Notes: generated by a model not told the origin, from the sequence alone. 64,000 nt of DNA from Leucogyrophana mollusca (GCA_021014945.1 MU266370.1:62001-126000), one strand, 5' to 3'. Shown: positions 24,301-38,078, numbered from the stretch's first letter. Numbers and translations: made by a program.

Positions 24301-25332
24301 ATAAATGGTATGGCTTCTGACCTCAGAAACGAACTTGCTAAGAATTATGTATAGACCTCTTGCCCGTAATGGTGGTGTTGACTGAAGCACAGTCCGACAA
24401 CTACATCCTCCGGCTCTTCGCTGTTCTAAAGTTGGCTTATCATTGTAACTATTATTTATCAGATTAAAGCACGATCTGATGGATCAGTCACTTATCTGAT
24501 ATCCTCAGTATCGGGGTTCGGTGCTACTGGCTCCAGGCACACTATAGCCTAGTGAGCTCCCGAATTCGAAGCTAGGTCCTCTGAACTTCTCTCCGTTCAC
24601 CTGGAAGCCGTGAAGCAATTTCCGTTCGTTAGTCGTTCTCTTCTTCGCCTTCGTTTCGGGGTGCCTGTAGCAGGTTGCTATCTATTCAAGACTCAATGCT
24701 CCTACTGGAATGTGGCAATTATTGCCAAGTCTCGTTTACTTTCGTGTGCAAGACGGCTCGTAGGCTTGCCAGGCGTATTCGGCCCATATGAGTTTGTTAC
24801 TCAGTATGGCATGTGCTAGCGTTATCTTTCAAAGTTGTTCCGCTCCACTCCCCAGAAACAGGGAAGTGAAGCCTGCAGGTTGGTGAAATGCGGCTCAATG
24901 TCTGCTTCAATTGCTGGTAGTTACGCTAGCCCTTTTCAGTGCTCATACTCCCTTGTGCTTTTCCGAGTTTCCTTTACGGATCCACATGCACCACGCTGGG
25001 CGCCGCGTCATGACATCGTTATGCCATACTTCCTACTACTTCTTATCGATCATGAATTTGGGTCGTAAGTCAGCTGGTCACTCTCTGGGCAATCCCTTCA
25101 CTTGGGCACTGAACAACGTAACACAGACAGCTCAGCGCTGTGTCTTTACCGAATACTCGGATCCATGTGGGCACTCTTCGTTCGGCCGGCGATCACTGCA
25201 GTTTTTTACTGCCATCGGGAAGGTACCCTTCCTTGTAACCTCACGGCACGAGATTAACAAGCTTTCTATTATTACCCTCCAGGATGAGACTCTTAAGATG
25301 CCCAAAGGACTGGTCTGTTTTGCTACCACACC
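21313..25332 (+). other. 4-kb gene-poor region
   Basis: The longest open frames (for example 22558-22908 plus, 23485-23925 minus) lack recognisable motifs and sensible splice structure. A stretch near 21720-22080 has exon-like phrases (FIFKVDGLRLSL; a hydrophobic FSFSLFGLVTVF run followed by a GTAAGG donor) that may be remains of a decayed gene, but I could not assemble one. No terminal repeats, integrase, reverse transcriptase or transposase motifs were seen. Base composition is more AT-rich than the flanking genes. Confidence 0.4.
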
Positions 25333-27816
25333 ATGTCCCTCTCTAGTGCACGATCGGACGTGGCCCCAGTCGACTCTTTCAGCGACGAGAAGAAAGCATC
25401 ACTTGAACATGAAGTTTCATCACCCACATCTATCTTGTATTCGACCCCCCCTCCAAAACCGAAACTTCCGATCGCATGGCAGGCTGTTATGGTCTTCCTA
25501 ACGTGCATGTGTACTTGTAAGTCACGGTTGCCTTCTCTTCAGTAACTTTGTACTCACTAGTCTCGCTTTTTTCAAGTCGGGAATCATTGGTCGAACGTAG
25601 GTGTTCTCCAGCCCACGTTACAAAATTTAATGATGCGTTTGATGATCGCCAGGGCCTCATCATGTAAGTTTCGGCCGCTATAATATGATACTAAAATAAA
25701 CTCTGATGATGAGCCAGTGCACTCAAGACGACGATCGAGACCAATCTCAACATCAACAACTCTGAATTTGCGACACTGGTATGTGTGTCTCAGTTGCCCA
25801 TCACAAAAGGAGAGGCTCAAAGAAATGTCGTTCCAGGTTGCTGTTACGAACCTCGTGAGTTTGACCTCCAGGTTTTAGGAAGTTCAAGTTCAGGTCACGT
25901 TATTCTGACCGTGATGTTGCTATCCTGTGGCAGATCAACACCTTCCTTTGCGTTGGGGTCGGATTTGTGATCGACAGATTCGGAGGTCCACTACTGTCTG
26001 TTGTACTAGCAGCATTTCACTTTGGGGGTGCCCTCGTGCAAGCCGGCGCCACCACCAACCACTTTGATAGCTATCCCCTCCTAGTGGCTGGAAAAGTCAT
26101 CGCTGCTGTCGGTGATGGGTCCCTCGACAATGCACAACACAAGATTTTCACGACATATTTCGCTCCTGGGAAAGGATTCGCGTTCTCTATTGGTAAGTTT
26201 TGTGGGGTAGGCCCCCGAGTAGCAGCGTCTGACTCTTATTCCCCATACAGGTCTCATCTGGTAAGAAGCTTCACTGTATATTCCGTTGCTATTCAATTCC
26301 TATCTGTGATTCAGGGCAATGGCGAACTTGGCTCAATTTACGGGGCAAAGCACTGCCAACGTGATGTCGACCGACCTAGGATCATATGCCTGGCCGCTCT
26401 GGATCAGCTCGGTTATCAGTCTCTTGTCACTTCTCTGCGCAATCGGCGTCTTTGTATTGGACAAGTACCTTCGTTCTCGGTACGACGTTGTTGATCACTC
26501 GCGCCGTGCTGATAAGGGGGGAGCCCCCTTGGCGAGCGTCAAGAAAGCCACTTTCCACTGGCCCGCCGTACGGCGTCTCCCACTTACCTTTTGGATGGTG
26601 GTGCTTTTCGCCATCTTTGAAAATGCAGGCGTCCAGGCATTTGTGTCGATCTCAACGTTTGTCGCCTGCGTTCCAGGATAGACATATTAGACTGATAAAT
26701 GTATGGCACAGACAATTTGCACAACAAAGATTGCAGCAGGGAGCTGTTATTGGCGGCTGGGTCTCCAGTTTTTACCTACTTCTTCCGGTTGGCTTAACGC
26801 CATTCCTGGGTGTCTTCATTGACGCATACGGGCATCGCCTGACTCTTCGTGCGTTTCCTAGTTCATTTCATGCATGAATTTCCTTCTGAAGGATACTTGT
26901 GTTAGTGTTCATGTCAGGTCTCCTATTCATGATCTCCATGCTACTTCTCCGGCTTTCTGGGAGTGTCTCGGCGTTTAGTTAGTTCTTCTTGTGTATTTCA
27001 GGTGATCCCTCTGACAAGTTATGTCGACAGTTGCCGCTTATGTCTTCTATGCGCTTTCGCAGGTTGGTCGATCAGCTCTTTCGTTCGTGCATCGTTCTCA
27101 GTCAACTTCTCCAGAGTTTTACTCCGGCCCCTCAAGTAGAGATAGTGCGCAGTATTATACCGGATCCTCACTACTACGGCCTCGCGTGAGTTTGCCCCTG
27201 AGTAGTCCCTGTACACAACTGATACCCCGCCCCCTCTTCAAGGTTCGCCATAAAAAGTATGGCACTTCGTTATTAACTCGCGTATCGCCTAACCGTCTTC
27301 TTCGAACCAGAATCCATCGTGCAAGCCTCCATCGTGATTATCGTCACAGTGGCGGGAAAACTCCAAGACGAATCACCCACGTCATCACTCATGAATCCAG
27401 TCATAATGTGGCTTGCGTACAGCGCCGTTAGCGTGTTGGTATCGGGCGGCCTGCTCATTGCATGCTACACGAAGTTTGGCAAGAGGCTCCTGCCTGCCGC
27501 CCGGCTCTCGCAAGTGCGCCCGCGGGACCTCAGTGCGGAGGTGGACAAACTATGGAACAGCACTCGGGTCATGGGCGTTCAGTCGCCGATCGACTTGGAA
27601 CGCACACAGTCAGAAGATGGAACAGGTGCTTCGTTGACCAACAAACACAAAGAAGTCATCCTGAAGAGTCCGCTGGGCACGAACACGTCACTGTATTCAC
27701 GGTGGGCGGCCGTTGTTATGGGAGTAATGGTTGTAATCATAGCGTGGGTCATATTTGGACTCGGGGTGGAGTGGGGCGTGCATGGAAACGTCATTGCTGG
27801 AACTGTCGGAACGTAG
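25333..27816 (+). CDS. MFS transporter, MFSD1-like, 14 exons
   Basis: Exons: 25333-25516, 25577-25596, 25653-25663, 25718-25778, 25837-25854, 25934-26192, 26251-26260, 26315-26656, 26712-26848, 26906-26977, 27031-27062, 27115-27185, 27243-27256, 27311-27816. They give 578 residues. A polar N-terminus precedes about twelve membrane helices. Diagnostic phrases are ALKTTIETNLNINN followed by TNLINTFL, GFVIDRFGG (loop 2-3 MFS motif), and the GLAFAIKKSIVQAS stretch typical of this subgroup. Human MFSD1 is a lysosomal transporter; the substrate here cannot be read from sequence. Exons 2, 3, 5, 7 and 13 are 10-20 nt; each restores a conserved helix in frame. A charged loop with Ser/Thr sits before the last helix. 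Confidence 0.82.
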
Positions 27817-28194
27817 GGATGACAAGGATAAAACAAGTGTACTACTAGATCTGTATCGCTATCTCGCATCACGCTTCAGGACACGGCAACACAACGCCAA
27901 CGCGATTCAACCACGACGAAGATTACAAGCGACAGTGTATTCGTATAGCTACTGGATACAATGGTGTGGTTGCGACTGTACTGATTATTATCGATGCAAG
28001 AGGAAGAGAGCGGATTCGTGGTGTACAGACAATAGTTGGACGATTGAGTAGTGCACAAAACACTAGGCTGTGCAAGTGATGGAGTGGAGGATGTCATGAC
28101 GCTGACAGGGGGAAATGATCATGCGTGGTGTGCTGGATGTTCGATGAGAATAAGAAAGGGGAGCAGATAGAAGCGATATCGTCTCAGAGGTTGG
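27817..28194 (+). other. intergenic between convergent genes
   Basis: 378 nt between two convergent stop codons. It should hold both 3' UTRs and polyadenylation sites. No gene is seen. Confidence 0.5.
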
Positions 28195-29230
28195 TCAAGT
28201 GGCGTGCCTAGCCAGAGCTTCAACAGGCTTGTTGATGAGGAAGCCTACGTCACATTGAATTGTCAGTATAAAAAAGCAGAGCAAACATGCCACTCTAGAA
28301 TCCTACCTTTCAGCGCAGCGCCACTCTCTCCTTGTCTCCCGAACCCGAGGCCTGCAGCTGATGGTGATTTGGCGGGATCGCCGGCCTTCTCGTCGCGACT
28401 GAAGATGGAGGACACCGTACCAACAACGGGGCGGATGTCAACTCCTCGGACATGCGAGGGGAGCACGTCTTTAGCTCGTTCACGCCACGACAAAATAGAG
28501 CGCTTCATCTTCGATCGTTCACGGAAGATGAGGCCGACGAGGATGTTGAGGCACCCAATCGCAAATAGGAAGAAAGCGGCAACAAGAGGGAAGTCGCTAA
28601 CGAAGTGAGAAAGAACAGACGCGCCGATCCTACACGTTCCAAGAGCGATGAAGGACACCCAAGAGTTCAAGGAAGAGAGCCACTCACAAACATTGCATGA
28701 CTCCGAGAGCACCGACACCGAAATCTTTTCCTAGAACAGGAAAGAAACGATCGAAGAACACCGCCGGCCACCCTAGTATGGAAACCTTAAGAGACTACCT
28801 CGAAATTAGCATTGCAAATTACTCACCGACTTCCGACAGAATCAAGACGATTGTCTGCCCGATGATGAGGAGACGATTGAGTACAGCCCAGAATGCCCCG
28901 GCTGGCTGGTTGGGAACTGTACTATTCCTGGAATCACAGACCCAGATTTACCAGCTAGTCTGCGATAGCTTCGGGCAGGAAACACTCACTCGATATAGTC
29001 GTAATTACCCGAATCCACAGAGGTAGCATTGCTACCATCCTTCACGAATTGGTTGACTGCCTCGATGTCATGTACCATCACGAAGATGCTGCTCGAAAAG
29101 ACAAGGAGAAGAGCGATGATGCTCAGAGCACGCACAGCGTTGAGGCCCAGGAAGACGTCTGCCCGCAATCGTTTTCAGCATTGAGTCTTTGTGAGATACC
29201 AGCGGACTCACATGCACGAGGAGGAAGCAT
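28195..29230 (-). CDS. membrane protein, DUF7598-like
   Basis: Minus-strand exons: 29212-29230, 28990-29158, 28827-28927, 28688-28772, 28307-28629 and 28195-28244. They give 248 residues starting MLPPRAYVFLGLNAVRALSI. Four hydrophobic helices follow (IIALLLVFSSSIFVMV; LLIIGQTIVLIL; the DFGVGALGVMQCLIG region; PLVAAFFLFAIGCLNILVGLIF). An Asn-glycosylatable loop lies between helices 1 and 2 and a Ser/Lys-rich cytosolic tail ends the chain. Layout and the opening motif fit the uncharacterised DUF7598 group I recall from Agaricomycetes. The true ATG exon is only 19 nt and lies upstream of the longest open frame. No enzymatic motif is seen. Confidence 0.75.
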
Positions 29231-29928
29231 TATGAGATATAGAAACGTTTGAAGACTGTAGGCTGTGGGAGGAATGAACGAGAAAGGATTGCAAAGTGCG
29301 CCAGCACTAACACCAAAAGAAAGAGTAGAACGGTAAACAGGAACAGTGACCAGCAGGGAAGAAATTGGCAGACCAAACTCTGAGATGGCTTCGTGGTGAA
29401 AGGTTGGGGGCGATCAATCTGTTCACTCCAAATGCTAATAAGTAACCGGCCAAGCGTTTTCTTGGCTATAGGCCCATTGTTTTTTAAGTTAGCCGTCGCC
29501 GTGGCCACTTCATTGTGTAGAGTATCCTGGTCGACAACAAAGAACAATGGACTCAGTGGAATACAAGTGGGTCTTCCAAAAATGGAAGGTCTCTATGTTC
29601 GAGAATACTCAGCGCTCTCGGCTTCCCGTCATCGATATCTTTGCGTAGGCTATACTAGTGCGTGCATCACGTTCACCTGGTTATACAGCAACGAATACAA
29701 GGTTGGTTTCCACTCATACAGCTTTACTCAGTAGGTCCATCAACAGCTCAGCAAGTACCGATGAGCTGGGCGAAATGTTCGAATCTTAATAATAATATTC
29801 AATCAGATGCTACAATGTCCCATGATACACGTACATACACTCTGACATATGTACATGTCATCCGAAACGACACAAAGGAGCGTGTTTAAGGGTATATAGC
29901 GCAAGGTATACGAAAGAGATGAGATTCA
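29231..29928 (-). other. intergenic, no gene seen
   Basis: Contains the promoter of the DUF7598-like gene and the 3' flank of the Munc13-like gene, both minus strand. Short open frames have no support. Confidence 0.45.
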
Positions 29929-32900
29929 TTACGCGGGGATCGAAGGCAGCGGTGGGACAGGTGGTTGTTGCGCCTGCCGAGGTCGCTGCGATTTACGCTG
30001 TTGGTTAGCTTGTGCTCGCTCTTGCTCAGCTTGCATCGCAGTCATGATCTCCAGTTGCTGAGCAATGAACTCTTGCGTATTGGGTCTGGGATTGAAGTCC
30101 AGTCATCAATTGATCGCGATAATCCAGTGACATTGAGCTCACCTCATGCGAAGTATTCGCATTATAACCTCTCCATTGGAGACCTCTTTCTCTTGCTTCT
30201 TCTCTTTCTTACGTTCCTTGATCGTTCCGAGATTGCGCTGGTTATAGACACTTTTGACGCGTTTCTTCACCGGAACCGCTTCTCGTAGACTTGACTGCAT
30301 GGCCCGCACACATTCTTCCATGAGATCGTCGCTGGAATGCCATCGCTTAAACAAAGAGAAAGCGGTAGAAAGTGGTAAACTCACGCGTGCCAGTCGTAGT
30401 AAAGTCGAATGGACATGACATCTCGATATTTCTGATTCTGCAAGGCTTCCAGAGAAACACCTTCACCATCAGCATAGAAGAAATCCCGAAGGAACTGGCA
30501 AAACCCCTGTCAAAAACCATCCTATCCAATCGCTGACAGGTGCGCACCTTCAGCCACTTGAAAACGATATCCACTTCTTTGTCACTGAGTGGTTTCATGT
30601 CACTAGAAAGTTTAGACAGTGGAGGGACGAGTAATCCTTCGACGACTATCAAGATTTCTTTCCACACGCGTAGCATGATCATGTCCTTGGCTGTGTCACT
30701 GAGATACGTGTTGAGAATCTGTAGGTTGGCATCAAAGTAGTCAAATAGTGGCGCGATGGCACGCTCGATTTCAACATCTGTGAGCTCTTCGGGGCGTATA
30801 CGAGGCTTCTCCGATCCGGGCAGAGGTATTTGGACTTCGCTCGCGTTCGAACCAAGGGCCGAACGATAGAGACGTGTAACGTTACCCAGAGCCTGGTTAT
30901 AGTCCAACCCCAGGCCAGTCTTCACGAGGGTCTTCAATACCGAGCGCGATAGTGACTGTCGGATAAATGGAGACATCTTTGCATATCGGTTAGAGCGGTG
31001 AGCGGACTATGACTGAGTCGCAAACCCACCTTGTCTATGAAGATGCGCATCATATCGCCCTCACTTCGTTTCAGTGAGCGGAAGGCACGGCCAAAATAGA
31101 ACTGAACATCGTCCTTCTCGCCTTCCATGCTGATGCGGAGTAGTATCCGGCCCTGGCTGTCGAGATTCTCCCATTGATCGTGAGTCAAGAAGTCTCCAAA
31201 TTTCTTTGGATCCAAGCAGATGTAGGCTCGCCCTACGATGTCATGTTGGCCGACCAATGCTCGATCGCGGATGCTGCACATGAGCCACAAGGGTTGATCA
31301 ATCGATATATCGAATGTTTCTTCCCCTGCAAGATTCATATGATGAGATGACTTTGGCTGTCAAGAGCATAACGCTTACATCGAGGATTAAATGTATCGTA
31401 CACAGTACGTGTTTTGGCCATACGGTTGCCATCTTGGTCGCTCAGCGTGACGAAAGTGTCTAGCTGGGCTGATTGACTGGTGCTCGATGGTACAAGACCT
31501 TCAGCAAGTACAATCTTGACAGCGAAGAGGAAACGCGGCCGCTCATTCTTTGCTGGTACAGGAGGACCGTGATTAGCCAGCGTCTCCGTGATCTTGTCAA
31601 CCTGCATCTGGTTGTACATGTTGTCCAGCAGTTTGCGAGCAGCCCCAACGTTGTTGAGCTTGACACAGGACTCAGGGCGGAAGTCAAATGGTTCGACTTT
31701 CCTTTCGCCTGTGGCAGCGACTCGTTTGACCCGCTCAAGCCATGCGGACGACCTTTGTGCTTGGAGGTATTCAGTAGGCCGAGGGAACATTTCTGTCATG
31801 AAACGATCTTCAACACTGCGGCAGTACTGTTCGACAGCCTTGGAGATAGTCTATTCTCGTGGCATGAGGAACTAAACTGGATAGAGAACGTGGTACATAC
31901 CTTCGATAGGCTGGTGAAAAATCGTGCTTCCTGGTATTCATCTGACCATTCTAAGTCTTGCAGAAAAGTGATGGGACTTCGAAGAGAATCAAACAGATCG
32001 ACAATGGATGAGCTGTGGCCTTCGGCATTTTCTGCTTCAAACTATGTCCACAGAAAGTCAGCACTGAAGAGAGGCTTCACGACCTTGCTGCTAACCTTGT
32101 CTGCGGCAATGGCCTGCAGCAGCATGTAAGCTATGTAACCAAAAGTTTTAGCGTAAAACTCACAGCTTGCACCCATTGATTCGTCTTGTTGTCCGTATCT
32201 ATCAACCATTGGCGCACGTATGGTTCGAAGAAAAGCCCCAGATCAAAGTCCACGTGTCCCCTGCTTATGATAAGTACCCATCTAACATCTTAACCTGAGC
32301 ACTCACTTCGGACAGAAAGCCTGGAACATCGACAGAAGAGTCTTAGTTCTTCGGTAGAGGGCGAATATATCTTGAATGGGAACATCTGGTGTTGGACCAT
32401 TCATCGAAGATTCAAACAAGCGTTTCGAAGAGCCCTCGAGCTCCGATACGAACAAGGGAACCACCATTTCTACGACTAGCGAAACGAGATCAACCCGGCT
32501 GTGGAAAGGATGAGTGCGAGTTATTAGGTGTAAAAAGCAGGTTTTACCCCAGGAGAGGCTCGGGGAACCGCTTGTCGAGCAATTTGGTGGATTTCTCTAG
32601 TTCGTCGGTCATTAATAGGAGAGGCAGTGCACGATTGACCCCTGGTGCGGATTGTAGCTCTTGCATCTTCTCCTGGTAGAAGCGAGCTGCGACGGCCTGT
32701 ATACGTTCCTGGAGGTCGGATATACGAGCGGCTATGTCTGCTTCGAACCTTTCCACCAAACCGCTTTCCCTTATGTGACCCAAAACCGATACGTAAGGTT
32801 CCACTTCCGACGGCTTCACATTTGGCAGCGGATCCATGGCGTGATACAGTGACGACAGGAATATGTTGTACAAGCTGCCAAAGGTGCCAGCTAGGTGTTC

Positions 32901-34781
32901 GGACTGAAGTGTCTAATTAGCAGCGAAGACCATGAGAGAGGGTAATACGCACATCTTGCACTGGCCATTTATCAATCTCCAAATCATGCATAGCCTTTGA
33001 GACTGCTTGCAGAGCTTCCGGAATGCATTCCATTGGAACGTCACTTCGTTCGTAGAATTGTTTAATTAAATCCAAAAAGCAGGTTGCCTTATAGGGTGCG
33101 CCTATCCGCCATCGCACTGCACATTCGTTGATGAGTTCAACGTGGGGAGCGCTGAGGATGCTCAACGGAACTTCGTCAGCATCATCTACCTCTGGGCTGA
33201 ACATGACTTCGAGGTCCACACCGAGGCAATACTCAACGAGACGTTTGTAGTATTTCTTGGGGTTAGGAGGGATGAAGGTGAAATGATGGCCGACAGGGAC
33301 CTCTTCATCACCATCAATCTCCTCACTGACAGTCTCGGGGACATTGTCGGCTGCATCTTTGCCTCCGAAAAAGGAACGACGGCTGCCTATCGATGCATGA
33401 CGAGATGAAGTGTTGGGAGACTCCACCCGAGGGGTCGAGTAGATGGATCCAGGACGCGCGGTTGATGAGAAACTAGAAACACCCTCAGAGGGCATGGATT
33501 TTGCGAGTTCGGGGTTGAGTGACATCATGGCGAGCATTAGTTGCTGCAAAGTCGTCGTCTCCTGTGTTCGCCAATGGTTCCAGGCAGCGTCGCTGTCGAA
33601 ATCTTCTCGGCGGCCAGGGAATGCCAAGCCAGCATTGATGTTCTTTAGGCACGTCTAAAGCAGAAGTGTAAATCCCGAGGCAAGCGTTCACCATTCACCC
33701 TGACTTGCCTTCAGATCTGTAAGAGCGGCCTAGAAAATAGGGTCAGCGCGCGCAGATGAAGCGATACACAGACAAACCTTTTCTGTACAAGTCTTTCGCA
33801 ATCGATCCACCTCGCTTTGCATGGCGCTCTCTGGAATTTTGAAGAGACGCGCCACCACCATAACAAATGACATGTCCGTGACGTTTGTGCTGATACTTGG
33901 TGGTCCACTGACAGATTCGCCTCTCTCGCGAGAAACAGAGGCCGAATCGTATCCCGAATCGTTCGCAGATTGCTGCGGAGCAAGCTTCGACTGGTACATC
34001 TCCAGGCGTGAGTTCAACTCGGGCGATACGTGACTGAGGGTCTTCAAGGAATCACGTAACATCTTGACGAACTGCGCAATTTGATTGTTGACCTCCACTT
34101 TCCAGCCCTCATCTGCGAGGGTGGGCTCCTTCCTGAGAACACTTGTAGCTTGGGCCGCGAACATCAGTATAAGCTCCTCAATACTTCGGTTCTCCTTCAT
34201 TTGTCGACGGAAAGGCTCCCCCATGAACTGGCCATAGAAAACCGCCATTGTCCGCCGCGTCAGTTGATCAGAGTAACTTCATGGGCGTATCAGTCTCCCA
34301 GGTAAATGTAGAGTCCACGCAACCACGCACGCTGCCTCCTTGCCCATGGCTATATTTTGGAGCTTCTGCTCCAGGGTCTTTAGTAGCTTCTCTGGAAACT
34401 TGACGCTCTTTGACCCGCCCCCGATATCCTTGAAAATATCACCGATCGAGACGATGGAATTAGATATAGCGCCCGATATCTTGGAATAATGTTCCTTTTC
34501 TTTGGATTCTGCAGCATTTGTGCGAGCATCCGTGACTTTAGGTTGTGTGAGATAGCTAAGGATGCTAGAGACGGAGGTGAGGCTTGAATGTCCAGATGTG
34601 TCACACCGGGACACTTACGCTACGCGCAGCACGTATCTATTCACAGTTGTTTTAGCGTAAAGATACGCAAAGAAGACTGGTCCGAAGCTCACTCAAATAA
34701 ATCATCGTCTGAAATTCGATATTTTGACAGCCGTTTCTCGTGGGCAGCACTATCATAGCTTCGCCTGGAGAGTTGGGACAT
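29929..34781 (-). CDS. Munc13-type priming protein (Ync13 homologue), 17 exons
   Basis: Minus-strand exons: 34693-34781, 34619-34636, 34331-34564, 33778-34276, 33709-33729, 32953-33654, 32548-32912, 32307-32498, 32164-32260, 32096-32113, 31901-32041, 31379-31850, 31030-31325, 30548-30976, 30385-30506, 30143-30331, 29929-30085. They give 1346 residues. Order: Ser-rich N-terminus, an alpha-helical MUN-like region, an MHD1-type block (LGLFFEPYVRQWLIDTD, WVQAAIAADK) near 710-750, a C2 domain near 865-1000 (DTFVTLSDQDGNRMAKTRT, FNPRWEETFDISI), an MHD2 block near 1090-1200, and a Gln/Pro-rich tail. Fission yeast Ync13 balances exocytosis and endocytosis at the division site. Exon 5 (7 residues) is followed by a GC-AG intron. 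The closed frame over 17 exons makes the model strong. Confidence 0.88.
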
Positions 34782-35058
34782 GGGTCACAGTCAAGCAGAC
34801 TTAGCAGAGCTCGATAAGCCTCCAAGTCGACTGCGAGGAGGAAAGAGCACGGATAGTGTGAAATAGAGGTCGAATGGGCAACGGGCTAAGTAGCGAAAGA
34901 TGTGAATGCGGTGTGCCGATGGCTCAGAATAGGTGAACTGGGATGAAGCAAGCCAGTGGGCCTTTGACAAGCATCAACAAATACAGATGAAGTCATCACT
35001 GGGCTCAAAGCTCCTTGAAAAATAATATCGTCTATTGCAGTATTAGTGTATGTCTCAT

Positions 35059-38000
35059 CTACAGCTCATCGTGCCCAGGTTGTTTATTAGACCCCGTAGG
35101 TTCGTCCGTTCCTGCATTTGAAGAACCATTAGTCTCCGCTGTCGTTTTCGCTTTCTTTGGCTTTGGTGCCTTCCTCTTCACCAATCTCTGGAGGTGCTGT
35201 TCTAGTGCTTTGGCTCGCGTCTTCATCTCTGCCGTGGTGATCGCGGGGTCATCATTCATCTTCATCTTCTTCTGCTTCTCCACCCCATCGTTCAACCACA
35301 CCTCGTGCTCCTTGAGTGTCACTTCCAGTGCGTCGAGCTCTTCTTTCGTCCACCGTGACTGAACACCAGCCTTGGCTTCCGCTGTAAGATTATCCCGCGC
35401 CTCCGTGAGGAAGAGCCGCGTGCTCCAGTTCCACATCTGACTAGTATTCAAAGCCTGCGGGAATGCCTCAATCTCTTTGTATCGGTGTGTGATCGGCTTC
35501 TCGAGCAACCTGTCAAACCCACAGTAGTCAGTATAAGGGTCGTAGCTAAAAGGTCTTAACTCACTCAAGCATAGTGCGTTTTCCCCAAAGTTGAGCCGTA
35601 TCTGCTTGTTCGCCTTCGTCGTGGAGCCAGCTGATGGTGTTCTTTACCTCTTTGCTCAGGACCTCTCGCTCAGACGCCTTGGAGCACTTCTTAAATGGAG
35701 TTTCTGGGCCGTCGTCGAGCAGGTCCCGCAGACGGTATAGGTAGCCCTCAAGGGTATTTCGTGCCTCTTCCTTGCGGACTTTAGCTGCCTCCTTGTTGTC
35801 AATCGCACGTAGCCTGTTGGAGCGGGCTCAGTCACGGGCCTCATCTAGCATTGTTGTCGCACGCACTTTTCACGACCGGCTTTCTTCTCTGCGACAGTCA
35901 TCGGAGGAACGGGTGCGAAACTTGTCGAAACTGTGAGTGGTATAGTACTGCGATCTTTGAAATCCTTGGCATCCTTAGAGGGTGGCTTGACGGTTGATGC
36001 AGGCTCTGCGGCAGAGCCTTCCGCGGATGGGACACTTTCTGGAACCTGCTCCCCTGTTGACCCTCCACCAAATAGGTTCTTCAGCCTCCCTGCGCAAGTT
36101 CGATGATTTGAGCGTAGGTAGGAGAAAGTTACATACCTGTGAGTGACTCGTCTTTGATCTCGCCGAATGCAACCGCTTCCTTGATTGAAACAAAACCAGA
36201 CTCGGAGAGTGTGACAGTCGCCTTAATAACCGGGTCGACGGCCCCGCGCTCAGTCAAGTTACCGAGCGCCTCCGCGACTCCGCTAATCTGCACCTCAAGG
36301 ATTTCTTTTGGGAATCCACTGCAAATTGACATTGTGAGTGCTGGTACGGCGCACACCAAAGGAAAAGCATACGGGAAAACAATGTTCTTGTAGTCCAGCC
36401 ATAGCGCGAAATCTTCTTTCCGCTTGAATGTCAGAGTCTTTCTTGTTCCGTGTTTCGTGCCTTCTGGGAATATCAGGGTGCTGATCGTACGGGGCTTGGC
36501 AGATGGAGTGGGGGCGGTGGCAAAATACGAGGCTTGGACGTCATGTGCGATAATGTCAGACACACGGATGTCCTTGGTCTTGAATTGCCTGCTGAGCGCT
36601 GCACCGTGCAGAGCGGCGCCTGGGATATATCAGATATCGTGCTGATGGGTCTGATACGGGGTGCAATTTACCTAGTACAGCAGCTTCGTCTGCGTTTACA
36701 TTGAGCGCTATTCTTTCCCTGGTGCCTATTCAATAAATCCCTTCAACGCGAGTATACCTTGTACTCACTCTCCAACAGCAGCCTTCACTGCGGTTTGTAT
36801 CATTGGTGTCCGTGAAGCTCCTCCTGTAAGGATGACTGAGGTGATATCACTCTAAGATGTTTTAAGCACCACAGAGTTACATCCAGGAAATAAGCCCACT
36901 TACGAGAGTCAATCGAGCACGAGCGAGAGCATCGTCGATAGGTCTCGCGAAACGCCCTTGCAAATCTAAACATGCTCGCTCAAATTCGGCGCGCGTAACC
37001 TTGGCTTTGAAGTCGATGTCGAACGCTACACTCTCCACCTACGACACTTTCAGAAAGACGTGAGGTCACAGTAGCACACCTACTCACAGTCGACATTGCA
37101 TCCGAATTTGCGCTCAATATTGCCTTGACGCGCCCAGCTTCTTTCCAGAGCTTTGCCATCCCACGTTTGTCCTTGCGGATGTCTCGCTTATGCTTGCTCG
37201 TGAAGTTGTCAATGAGAATCTCCCGTAGTCGCCGATCGAGCTCCGTTCCACCCGTCGCTCGGTCATATCCCACACCGAGTACAGATATTTGAGTCCCAGA
37301 TGACTTCCCCTTCCCTTCTTCCGCCGGTGCAAACGACACGACAGTAGCGCGCGTAGACGAGGCGCCGGCGTCATATATAACGTGGTACTCCGGAACTGTG
37401 AAGGTGCGTGTCATGGCATAATTGATGGCGACAGCCGTTCCGTCATTGATTAGCGCGAGCGTCCGGAGACCAGCGACCTCGACTGCGTCGGCGACGGCAT
37501 CACGTTCGAACTGGGTGTAGTAGGGTGGAACGGTGACAATTACGTCGGTTACCGGTTCGCCGCCGAGGTCGTCCGCCAGAGACTTGATGTATGCAAACTG
37601 CATCGCGATGAGTTCTTCAGAATTCCATTCCGTACCATCGCTCTGTTTTAGGGCAACGGTTCCCCGGGAGGACTTCAATATTTCGGCAGTCGATATTGAG
37701 GTGAAGTATGAGACAACGTCAGAGTCATATGGTGCACCTTGGAGATACTTGAGGGAGGAGAAAGAATCTGAAGGGAAGCGGGATGCCTTGGGGTAAGGTT
37801 AGCCTGCTGAGTCGACACTACTCTATTGGAGTCCTTACAATGTTTGCTGCGTCTGTGCTAAAGAGACGATCGTCCTTTTTCCACGCGACAGAGGATTGTA
37901 TCTTCCGCTTCGAGTCCTTGTTAAGCAGGACGTCAAACGGTACGCCCGGCTTCATAAGCGATGCCTTGATCCAGTCGGAACCATAGTCGATGGCAAGCAC

Positions 38001-38078
38001 GGCAGCGAACGACGACTCGAAAAGAGCAGCGAAGAGAATTACAAGCGATATAACCCTCCGGAAAGACAACTGATGCAT
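35059..38078 (-). CDS. LHS1: ER Hsp70-family chaperone Lhs1/GRP170 (HYOU1)
   Basis: Minus-strand exons: 37839-38078, 37088-37786, 36904-37038, 36769-36851, 36672-36718, 36373-36619, 36137-36318, 35867-36089, 35565-35813, 35059-35509. They give 851 residues. A signal peptide (ISLVILFAALFESSFA) precedes the Hsp70 ATPase domain (AIDYGSDWIKASL, VTVPPYYTQFERDAV, INDGTAVAINYA, IYDAGASSTRATVV, ILTGGASRTP). A shortened beta-sandwich, an acidic or low-complexity loop and a long helical Lys/Glu-rich C-terminus follow, and the chain ends GHDEL, an ER-retention signal. GRP170 proteins are nucleotide-exchange factors and holdases for BiP during translocation. The start was chosen because it gives a clean signal peptide. 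Confidence 0.93.

Noticed and set aside
24911..25501. 196-codon plus-strand open frame before and over the MFS start
   Set aside because: Its second half overlaps the MFS first exon out of frame, and the first half has no recognisable content.
28204..29252. Plus-strand open frames across the DUF7598-like gene
   Set aside because: They are complements of minus-strand exons with good splice sites and membrane helices.
36301..36372. Reading the LHS1 frame straight through this segment as exon
   Set aside because: The frame is open, but removing 36319-36372 as a GT-AG intron joins conserved VFP to GFPKEILEV as expected for the family; reading through inserts a non-conserved peptide.
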